Origin: Streptomyces speibonae
Lineage (GTDB): Bacteria; Actinomycetota; Actinomycetes; Streptomycetales; Streptomycetaceae
Direction of reading: 5' to 3'
Assembly (NCBI GenBank): GCA_000715605.1
Contig: KL568619.1
Span: 8,246-14,209 of the forward strand
DNA: 5,964 nt
How positions within the stretch are numbered: position 1 is the stretch's first letter; each line of letters begins with the position of its first letter. Shown in pieces: positions 1 through 5,964 of the stretch. The translations under genes were made by a program, and so were the position numbers. The notes under the pieces are model-generated. The model had not been told where the DNA came from, did no database searches, and worked only from the letters and a program-made list of their open reading frames with translations.

Positions 1-47
1 CGTCAGTCGCGGAGCCGGCGGCCTCGGGGTGTGCGGTACCTCGCGGA
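1..47. other. Left-edge non-coding tail downstream of the methyltransferase
   Basis: This short stretch lies 3' of the methyltransferase stop. I see no start codon with a ribosome binding site, no end of a rightward gene and no convincing hairpin. What lies beyond the edge is unknown, so it cannot be said whether the methyltransferase ends its operon. Confidence 0.5.
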
Positions 48-1076
48 TCAGCCGGGCACGGTGCACTCGAAGGCGTGGAGATAGGCGTTGACGGGGCGGA
101 TCTCGTCGATGGTCAGGCCCGCGTCGGTCAGGCGGTCGGTCATGCTCTGCCGGGTGTGCTTGGCGCCGCCGACGTTGAGGAGGAGCAACAGGTCCATCGC
201 GGTGGTGAACCGCATCGACGGGGTGTCGTCGACGAGGTTCTCGATGACCACGACACGCGCCGACGGCCGGGCCGCCGCGCGGACGTTCGCCAGGGCCCGG
301 CGGGTGCTGTCGTCGTCCCACTCCAGGACGTTCTTGATGATGTACACGTCCGCCTCGACGGGGACGGACTCCCGGCAGTCGCCGGCCACGACGTCGACCC
401 GGCCGGCGAGTGCGCCGCCCGGGCGCAGCCGGGGGTCGGCGTTCTCCACGACGCCCGGCAGGTCGAGCAGGGTGCCGTGGAGGTGGGCGTGCTTCTCCAG
501 GAGGCTGGCCAGGACGTGGCCCTGGCCGCCGCCGATGTCCACGACCGAGGAGGCGTCGTCCAGGTCGAGGAGCAGGGCCACGTCACGGGCGGACTGCTCG
601 CTGGAGGTGGTCATCGCCCGGTTGAAGACGTGGGCGGACTCGGGGGCGGACTCGTTGAGGTAGGTGAAGAACTCGCGGTCGTGGACGTCCTCGAAGACGT
701 TGCGGCCGGAGCGCACCGCCTCGTCGAGCAGCGGCCAGACGTTCCAGGTCCACGGCTCGGTGCACCACAGGGCGATGTAGCGCAGGCTGTGCGGGTCGTC
801 CTCGCGCAGCAGCCGGGACATCTCGGTGTGCGCGAAGGTGCCGTCGGGGTTCTCGGTGAAGACGCCCTGGCAGGACAGTGCGCGCAGCAGCCGGCGCAGG
901 GTGTGCGGCTGCGTCTTCACCGCGGCGGCCAGGTCGTCGACGGTCATGGGGCTGTCGTCCAGGGCGTCGGGAACGCCCAGACGCACGGCCGCGCGTACGG
1001 CGGCGGCGCAGGCCGCCCCGAATACGAGCTCCCTCAGCCGCATGGGCGGCGGGGGAGCCTGATCAACGGTGGTCAT
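48..1076 (-). CDS. SAM-dependent O-methyltransferase (acetylserotonin OMT-like, class I)
   Basis: 342 aa, the usual length for the dimeric OMT family that includes plant COMT/ASMT and Streptomyces polyketide OMTs. It is a predicted cytoplasmic enzyme moving a methyl group from S-adenosylmethionine to a small-molecule hydroxyl. Residues about 13-95 form the N-terminal winged-helix dimerisation domain (MRLRELVFGAACAAAVRAA, then TLRRLLRAL). The Rossmann part carries the SAM motif VVDIGGGQGHVL at 178-189, LLDLPGVV at 203-210 with the acidic ribose-binding position, and GDCRES at 232-237. The post-II region reads KNVLEWDDD (248-256), where relatives usually have a VLHDWDD form; the general-base histidine appears absent. 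The start is supported by GAGG (1086-1083) six bases upstream of the ATG. It lies 45 bases downstream of the beta-helix gene with no terminator between, so co-transcription is likely. The substrate is unknown; a secondary metabolite is an inference from family membership. Confidence 0.92.
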   Translation of the reverse strand: MTTVDQAPPPPMRLRELVFGAACAAAVRAAVRLGVPDALDDSPMTVDDLAAAVKTQPHTLRRLLRALSCQGVFTENPDGTFAHTEMSRLLREDDPHSLRYIALWCTEPWTWNVWPLLDEAVRSGRNVFEDVHDREFFTYLNESAPESAHVFNRAMTTSSEQSARDVALLLDLDDASSVVDIGGGQGHVLASLLEKHAHLHGTLLDLPGVVENADPRLRPGGALAGRVDVVAGDCRESVPVEADVYIIKNVLEWDDDSTRRALANVRAAARPSARVVVIENLVDDTPSMRFTTAMDLLLLLNVGGAKHTRQSMTDRLTDAGLTIDEIRPVNAYLHAFECTVPG

Positions 1077-1121
1077 CCGTTGCCTCGCTTCTGCTGTGGT
1101 GCAGTGGGTGGGGGGTGCGGG

Positions 1122-2183
1122 TCAGCACATACCGGCGGGCTCGGAGAGCGTGCAGGTGTTGCGGCTGAAGGTGTTGGTCGTGGCGGTGTCCCGGTTGGCC
1201 AGGTCGGCCGGGCTGTTGCCGGTCACCAGGTTGTCGCGGATCTCGTTGCGTTCGCTGGGCGTGCCGACGAGGCTCTTGAAGAGCACGATGCCGCCGGAGA
1301 GCGGGGAGGTGCCCTTGTTGTTCTCCACGCGGTTGTAGGCCACCACCGTCTTCTCGACGCCGGTGAGGACGATGCCGGAGCCCTGAAGGAACGGCAGGCG
1401 CGGTGTCTTGGCGCAGTACTTGTTGTTGGCGTGGATGTGGTTGTACTTCACGTCCAGGTGGCCGGAGCGGGGCGTGGTCTCGTCGCCCACCACGAACACG
1501 GCGGCGCAGTTGCCGGTGGCCTCGTTGTGGGTGACGCTGAGGTTGCGCAGCCGCCGTACGGTGACGCCGACCCGGTTGCCTTCCGTCCTGTTGTGCCGGA
1601 CGACGGTCTTCCGGGCGTCGCGGGCGCCTTCCTCGGTGTCGACGGTGTTGGCGACGAAGAGGCCCGCGTCGCCGTTGCCGCGTGCCACGTTGTGGCTGAT
1701 GTCGCTGTCCGTGGAGCGTTCCTCGGCGATGCCCCACTGGCCGTTCTTCTCGGCGGTGACGTAACGGATCTTCAGTCCCTCGGTCCCGGTGGCCCACACG
1801 CCGTTCTTGTCGAAGCCACGGACCGTCAGCGACCGTACGGAGACGTCCTCGAGGGGCTTGTTGTCGGTGCCGGTGACGCAGATGCCGTTTCCGGCCTCGG
1901 CGCAGGCGCCCTTGGCCTTCTCGGCGGGCAGCAGGAGGGTGCTGTTGGCGCCGTGACCGCGCAGGGTGATGTCCGACTCGGTGATCGTGACGCTCTCCCG
2001 GTAGGTGCCGGGGGCGAGGAGTACGGTGTCGCCCGGCTCGGCGGCGTCGACGGCCTTCTGGATCGACTGGCCGGGCTGTACACGGTGCACGGTGGGGTGG
2101 TGCCCGGTCGACGGGGCGGCTCCCACACCGGCGGCCAAGACGGCGGTGGTGCATGCGAGATACGCGATGTGTCGTCTGTTCAT
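1122..2183 (-). CDS. Secreted right-handed parallel beta-helix (pectin-lyase-fold) protein
   Basis: 353 aa. Residues 1-23 look like a Sec signal peptide: MNRR, a hydrophobic core through about residue 20, and likely cleavage near VGA-APS. Residues 35-67 (VQPGQSIQKAVDAAEPGDTV onward, then APGTYRESVTI) match the opening turn of secreted pectin-lyase-fold proteins. About ten beta-helix rungs follow to about 346, with an asparagine recurring at the same turn position (N165, N198, N220, N248, N284, N318, N342). The mature chain has six cysteines (94, 102, 226, 257, 344, 353), suggesting extracellular disulfides. I cannot identify a catalytic set of a known polysaccharide lyase or hydrolase, so the function is open: carbohydrate binding or processing are possibilities. 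An in-frame TAG three codons upstream fixes the start at this ATG or very near it, although no Shine-Dalgarno is present. The gene is divergent from the I36 gene and likely shares a transcript with the methyltransferase. Confidence 0.92.
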   Translation of the reverse strand: MNRRHIAYLACTTAVLAAGVGAAPSTGHHPTVHRVQPGQSIQKAVDAAEPGDTVLLAPGTYRESVTITESDITLRGHGANSTLLLPAEKAKGACAEAGNGICVTGTDNKPLEDVSVRSLTVRGFDKNGVWATGTEGLKIRYVTAEKNGQWGIAEERSTDSDISHNVARGNGDAGLFVANTVDTEEGARDARKTVVRHNRTEGNRVGVTVRRLRNLSVTHNEATGNCAAVFVVGDETTPRSGHLDVKYNHIHANNKYCAKTPRLPFLQGSGIVLTGVEKTVVAYNRVENNKGTSPLSGGIVLFKSLVGTPSERNEIRDNLVTGNSPADLANRDTATTNTFSRNTCTLSEPAGMC

Positions 2184-2189
2184 GAGCCG

Positions 2190-2195
2190 AAGCTA
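2190..2195 (-). promoter_or_regulatory. Candidate -10 box for a leaderless beta-helix mRNA
   Basis: Read on the minus strand, TAGCTT fits the actinobacterial TANNNT -10 pattern and is followed by exactly six bases (CGGCTC) and then the ATG of the beta-helix gene. Transcription would thus begin at or next to the A of the start codon. The lack of any purine-rich ribosome binding site upstream agrees with a leaderless message, which is common in Streptomyces. The matching -35 (GTGGCG at 2219-2214, 18-base spacer) is weak. Confidence 0.4.
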
Positions 2196-2356
2196 TGAGC
2201 GGGGGTTCCGCCCCGCCACCGGTGATCACCCAGCCGGGCGCGGCGCTCGCGGGCCGCGGCACCCCGCCGGGCCGTACGCGGCCGGGATCACCGAAGTGCG
2301 CCCGCGGCATTCCGCTCTCCCACGTGACCTGGGCTTTTGCGGCAGGGAGCAAAGGC

Positions 2357-2386
2357 CTGGCCGCGCGGGCCCGGGTCGGGGAGAGT
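2357..2386 (+). promoter_or_regulatory. Candidate promoter of the I36 inhibitor gene
   Basis: CTGGCC (2357-2362) matches four of six bases of the TTGACC -35 form. After an 18-base spacer, GAGAGT (2381-2386) matches five of six bases of TAGAGT. Transcription would start near 2393 and give a leader of about 52 bases containing the inverted repeat at 2407-2427. In so GC-rich a region such matches can be chance; no better sigma-70-type site was seen in this gap. Confidence 0.33.
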
Positions 2387-2406
2387 AACCGGACAGACAG
2401 GCACGA

Positions 2407-2427
2407 GGGCGATCCGCCGGATCGCCC
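2407..2427 (+). promoter_or_regulatory. Perfect 21-base inverted repeat in the I36 leader
   Basis: GGGCGATCCG (2407-2416) and CGGATCGCCC (2418-2427) are exact reverse complements around a single C. As RNA this gives a 9-bp hairpin with a GCC loop; as DNA it could be an operator just after the promoter. It ends eight bases before the ribosome binding site, too close to the gene and without a U tract, so a conventional terminator is unlikely. It shares bases 2425-2427 with the next hairpin. Confidence 0.55.
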
Positions 2428-2440
2428 CCACCACAGGGGG
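2425..2440 (+). promoter_or_regulatory. Hairpin covering the I36 ribosome binding site
   Basis: CCCCC (2425-2429), a six-base loop ACCACA, and GGGGG (2436-2440) can pair. The G run is the only Shine-Dalgarno-like element of the I36 gene and ends four bases before the ATG, which also decides the start at 2445. Pairing would block ribosome access. It cannot coexist fully with the 2407-2427 hairpin because both use the three C residues at 2425-2427. The pairing is seen in the sequence; regulation is an inference. Confidence 0.4.
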
Positions 2441-2444
2441 AACA

Positions 2445-2852
2445 ATGCGAAAGACCCGCACCATGCTCGCCGGCCTCGCCGCCGGGGTGGCCACCGCCGC
2501 CACCTTGGTGATGCCGGGCAGTGCCAACGCCGCCGCCTCCGCGCCGCCGCCCTGCCCGGAGAAGTACGTCTGCTTCTACACCGGTTCGAACTACACGGGT
2601 GACATGTGCATGTGGAGCCAGGCCGATCCGGACTGGCGCAACGGCAACATCAAGTGTTCCTGGTCCGCCACCAAGAACGTGAAGTCGATCAAGAACAATG
2701 GCACCAGCTCGAACTGGAGCGGGGTCGCCTACTACTCCGGGAAGGACTACGGGACCCGGAAGGGCTGCACCAAGCAGGGCAAGAAGGGGAACCTCGCCGG
2801 CACGTACAAGCTGCGCTCGCACCGGTGGATCAAGGGCACCTGCGGAAGCTGA
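2445..2852 (+). CDS. Secreted peptidase inhibitor family I36-like protein
   Basis: 135 aa. The ATG at 2445 is chosen because it gives a clean signal peptide: MRKTR, a hydrophobic stretch to about residue 24, and an AxA cleavage site at 27-29 (SANA-AAS). It also has a purine-rich AGGGGG element just upstream; an in-frame upstream extension to 2337 would bury the signal peptide. The mature part is about 106 aa, close to the 102 aa I recall for the Streptomyces metalloproteinase inhibitor SMI that defines I36, a single crystallin-like Greek-key domain. The family start is visible at 37-55 (CPEKYVCFYTGSNYTGDMC). Six mature cysteines (37, 43, 55, 71, 108, 133) suggest three disulfides. The chain is lysine-rich and basic. 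The likely role is binding and inhibiting an extracellular (metallo)protease, but many I36-annotated proteins are untested and some may be structural. It is divergent from the beta-helix gene and convergent with the DUF779 gene. Confidence 0.92.
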   Translation: MRKTRTMLAGLAAGVATAATLVMPGSANAAASAPPPCPEKYVCFYTGSNYTGDMCMWSQADPDWRNGNIKCSWSATKNVKSIKNNGTSSNWSGVAYYSGKDYGTRKGCTKQGKKGNLAGTYKLRSHRWIKGTCGS

Positions 2853-2866
2853 CGAGGGGACGGGGG

Positions 2867-2899
2867 CCGGGCGGGGGCCGTGGCACGGCCCCCGCCCGG
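2867..2899. terminator. Two-way terminator between convergent genes
   Basis: Every base from 2867 to 2882 pairs with its partner from 2899 back to 2884 around G2883, giving a 15-bp, nearly all-GC stem with a GGC loop. It starts 15 bases after the I36 stop and ends 18 bases before the 3' end of the DUF779 gene on the other strand, so it can serve both transcripts. There is no U tract, which is usual for Streptomyces terminators. A match this long is very unlikely by chance. Confidence 0.9.
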
Positions 2900-2916
2900 T
2901 GTGACGCCGCCGGGGT

Positions 2917-3320
2917 TCATCCGGCCGGGTCCGCCCCGGTGGGCAGGGGCGGTTCGGTCTCGATGCGGTGCAGTTCCTCCTCGGTGAGCAGCCGGGAGCG
3001 GAGCAGGAAGCGTACGCCCTCGGGGGCCTCCAGGGAGAAGCCGCCGCCCCGGCCGGCGACCACGTCCACGGTGAGGTGGGTGTGCGACCAGTACGCGTAC
3101 TGGTCGGCGCTCATCCAGAAGGGGGAGTCGCCGGCCACGTGCCCGAGCAGGACGTCCGAGGCGCCGACCCGGAACTCGCCGCGCGGGTAGCACATGGGTG
3201 CGCTGCCGTCGCAGCAGCCACCCGACTGGTGGAACATCACCGGACCGTGCACCGCCACCAGCCGCCGCACCAACTCCTCGGCGGCGGGCGTGAGTTCGAC
3301 GCGCCGGGTGCGGGCCTCCA

Positions 3321-3321
<1 letters not shown>
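2917..3321 (-). CDS. DUF779 family protein, aldehyde dehydrogenase partner
   Basis: 134 aa, a typical length for this small family of unknown biochemical function. The hallmark lies at 31-44, HQSGGCCDGSAPMC, with H31, C36, C37 and C44. H61 and the H80-T-H82 pair (YWSHTHLTVDVVAGRG) are further polar candidates. Such a Cys/His set could bind a metal or work as a thiol centre; that is inference. There is no signal peptide or membrane segment, so it is cytoplasmic. Its ATG shares one base with the TGA of the aldehyde dehydrogenase (TGATG on the minus strand at 3323-3319) and no strong Shine-Dalgarno is visible, pointing to translational coupling and matched amounts. From memory, family members often sit beside ExaC-type dehydrogenases in other bacteria (for example the Rv0458/Rv0459 pair in Mycobacterium tuberculosis), which supports a shared job. 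The C-terminal tail after about 122 is Pro/Gly-rich and probably disordered. Confidence 0.92.
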
Positions 3322-4838
<1,517 letters not shown>

Positions 4839-4867
4839 GGCGGCTCTCCTCGATGGGTGGCGAGTGC

Positions 4868-4899
4868 GACGGTCCCGACCGTCCGGTCCGTCGTGACGG
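4868..4899. promoter_or_regulatory. Putative operator upstream of the aldehyde dehydrogenase
   Basis: Two inverted repeats lie side by side: GACGGTCCCGACCGTC (4868-4883, exact 7-2-7) and CCGTCGTGACGG (4888-4899, exact 5-2-5), with centres 18 bases apart. The pentamer GACGG or its complement therefore occurs four times in 32 bases. The cluster ends 30 bases before the start codon, suiting a regulator site; the adjacent GAF/winged-helix protein is the obvious candidate to bind. Two-base loops make RNA hairpins unlikely. Short repeats like these can occur by chance in GC-rich DNA. Confidence 0.42.
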
Positions 4900-4937
4900 T
4901 GGGCACTGTGCGCCGCCGGGGTTGGCGGGAGGTTGGT

Positions 4938-4952
4938 GCCGCGTCCCGCGGC
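4938..4952 (-). terminator. Weak terminator candidate after the regulator gene
   Basis: GCCGCG (4938-4943) and CGCGGC (4947-4952) pair with a three-base loop, starting six bases after the regulator stop codon. The stem is only 6 bp and no U tract follows on the minus strand, so it may only slow or partly end transcription. If it works, the dehydrogenase needs its own promoter in the rest of the gap; I could not place one with confidence. Confidence 0.33.
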
Positions 4953-4958
4953 GGGGTG

Positions 4959-5964
4959 TCAGTACCGCAGGGCGGTGGCGAGCCGGCCGGCGGCGAGCGC
5001 GCGGCGGGTGTCGTGCGGGTCGAGCAGGCGCAGGGCGTGCTGGTGCACCTCCGCGTCGTAAGGGGCCCGTTCGCCATAGCTGAGGGCGTGTTCCGGGCTG
5101 GAGCCGGCCAGCACGGCCTCGCGCACGGCCACTTCCAGGTGGGTTCGCCACTCCTCGATGCCGGGCGCCTCGGAGCGGGGCAGCAGCGGGCCGCGGTAGA
5201 GCCGCAGCGCGGTGTCCACGTCCCCGTGTTCGAGGGCGTGCAGCACCTCGCGGGCGTCGCAGGACACGGGGGCGGTCAGCGCGTAGCGGCGGGTGGCGAT
5301 GCCGCCGTGCAGGGCCCGGCGCAGATGGGAGATCTCCGCCTTGAACGTGGAGGCGGTGACCGTCCGGTCGCCGTACAGGGCCGTGCGGAGCCTGGCGGGC
5401 GTGAAGCCGTCCGGCTCCAGTGCGAGCAGCGTGAGGATCTCCAGCTGCCGGGGCGGCAGGGGCAGGGGGGCTCCGTCGCGGGCCGCATCCCCGGTGCCGA
5501 GGCAGGTCAGCCGTACGGGTGCGGGAGCCGGGTCGGCAGGGGGCGGTTCGGTGCGCAGCCGGGACTCGATGGTGGCGACCAGGGAGCGCACGGTGGCCAT
5601 GGCGAGCGGGTTGGAGCGGTCCCAGGTGGTGGACATGTCGAGCACGCCCAGGACGCGCCCGTCCGGGCCGTGCACGGGAGCGCAGTAACAGACCCAGCCG
5701 TGCAGGGCGGTGACCAGGTGTTCGGCGGAGAAGACGGAGCTGGGCCGGCCGGTGCGCAGGGCGAGGGACAGGGCGTTGGTGCCCATGGCGCCCTCGTCCC
5801 ACCGGCCGCCGGGCGCGAAGTTGACCCGCTCGGCGCGTCGCCGCATGGTGCGTCCGCCGCAGGTCCACAGGATGGTGCCGGTCTCGTCGGTGACCGCGGT
5901 GACGAATCCGGCGTCCTCCGCTATGGCGCGCAGTTCGTCGGTGAGGCCGTCGACCGGCCGGCGC
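4959..5964 (-). CDS. GAF-domain transcriptional regulator with SARP-like C-terminus (5' end missing)
   Basis: The reading frame is open to the right edge, so the N-terminus lies outside the window; 334 codons are visible. An ATG at 5846 is not the true start, because the GAF domain continues upstream of it (AIAEDAGFVTAVTDETGTIL, about 5930-5869). The GAF/AcoR-type sensor runs to about 5550, with NFAPGGRWDEGAMGTNAL and later CYCAPVHGPDGRVLGVLDMS. After a Pro/Ala linker (about 5550-5510), 5460-5277 encode an OmpR/SARP-type winged helix (RQLEILTLLALEPDGFTPAR, then STFKAEISHLRRALHGG). The remainder contains LRLYRGPLLPRSEAPGIEEW, which resembles the start of the BTAD domain of SARPs but is much shorter than a full one. 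There is no AAA+ module as in sigma-54 AcoR, so it should act with ordinary sigma factors. It is probably a ligand-sensing regulator of the downstream aldehyde dehydrogenase and DUF779 genes; the ligand is unknown. Confidence 0.9.
   Translation of the reverse strand, partial: RRPVDGLTDELRAIAEDAGFVTAVTDETGTILWTCGGRTMRRRAERVNFAPGGRWDEGAMGTNALSLALRTGRPSSVFSAEHLVTALHGWVCYCAPVHGPDGRVLGVLDMSTTWDRSNPLAMATVRSLVATIESRLRTEPPPADPAPAPVRLTCLGTGDAARDGAPLPLPPRQLEILTLLALEPDGFTPARLRTALYGDRTVTASTFKAEISHLRRALHGGIATRRYALTAPVSCDAREVLHALEHGDVDTALRLYRGPLLPRSEAPGIEEWRTHLEVAVREAVLAGSSPEHALSYGERAPYDAEVHQHALRLLDPHDTRRALAAGRLATALRY

Noticed and set aside
2121..2183. Lipoprotein reading of the beta-helix signal peptide (YLAC at residues 8-11)
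   Set aside because: The cysteine comes too early, before the hydrophobic core is complete; ordinary signal-peptidase cleavage near residue 22 fits better.
75..2198. Long open frame on the plus strand (707 codons) opposite the methyltransferase and beta-helix genes
   Set aside because: Its Val/Gly/Ala-rich translation lacks any recognisable domain and spans two well-supported genes and their gap; it is the mirror of GC-rich codon bias.
2193..2209. GGAAC element (minus strand) as an ECF/SigE-type -35 for the beta-helix gene
   Set aside because: The matching -10 would fall at the start codon, placing transcription start inside the gene.
2199..2216. Short hairpin GCGGGG...CCCCGC near the beta-helix start
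   Set aside because: It has six GC pairs in GC-rich DNA, no link to a ribosome binding site, and lies upstream of the inferred transcription start.
2221..2230. Palindrome GGTGATCACC in the divergent region
   Set aside because: A 10-base palindrome is expected several times by chance in a window of this size; no second copy or position-specific support was found.
2337..2444. Extended N-terminus for the I36 protein starting at 2337
   Set aside because: It would place 36 charged residues ahead of a clear signal peptide and overlaps the candidate promoter and leader hairpins; the ATG at 2445 has the purine-rich site.
1063..2445. 460-codon minus-strand frame across the beta-helix gene and the divergent region
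   Set aside because: Its translation is Arg/His/Pro-rich and repetitive, and the other frame gives a signal peptide and beta-helix rungs.
4959..5846. Regulator beginning at the ATG at 5846
   Set aside because: The frame stays open to the window edge and upstream codons encode the first strands of the GAF domain, so this ATG is internal.

Overview
The window looks like chromosomal DNA of a Streptomyces or a close actinomycete relative. It is very GC-rich, codons end almost always in G or C, and I saw no in-frame TTA codon by eye. Two genes encode secreted proteins typical of the genus: an I36-family metalloprotease-inhibitor-like protein and a parallel beta-helix protein. The species cannot be named from this sequence alone.

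Layout from left to right. (1) Positions 48-2183, minus strand: a secreted right-handed parallel beta-helix protein (1122-2183) is followed 45 bases later by a SAM-dependent O-methyltransferase of the acetylserotonin/polyketide OMT type (48-1076). The pair is probably co-transcribed. The beta-helix gene lacks a Shine-Dalgarno sequence, and a TANNNT -10 element lies exactly where a leaderless transcript would need it. (2) Positions 2184-2444: a divergent control region of 261 bases. It holds a candidate promoter for the rightward gene, a perfect 21-base inverted repeat, and an overlapping second hairpin that would hide the ribosome binding site. (3) Positions 2445-2852, plus strand: a secreted, six-cysteine I36 peptidase-inhibitor-like protein. 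(4) Positions 2867-2899: a perfect 33-base inverted repeat between convergent genes, almost certainly a two-way terminator. (5) Positions 2917-5964, minus strand: an aldehyde-oxidation locus read in the order regulator (4959 to beyond the right edge), ExaC/AldB-type NAD-dependent aldehyde dehydrogenase (3321-4838), and DUF779 protein (2917-3321). The last two overlap by one base (TGATG), so their translation is probably coupled. The 120-base gap before the dehydrogenase carries two adjacent inverted repeats built from GACGG/CCGTC units, a plausible operator.

How the genes may work together. The right half reads as a self-contained aldehyde-response module: a GAF-domain sensor/transcription factor controls a detoxifying or catabolic aldehyde dehydrogenase and a small Cys/His-rich DUF779 partner of unknown function. 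The regulator is unusual, joining an AcoR-like GAF domain to a SARP-like winged helix and a short BTAD-like tail. The left half encodes two exported proteins on divergent transcripts, plus a cytoplasmic methyltransferase whose substrate cannot be told from here. The most interesting leads are the DUF779/aldehyde dehydrogenase pair with its hybrid regulator, and the possible RNA switch ahead of the inhibitor gene.
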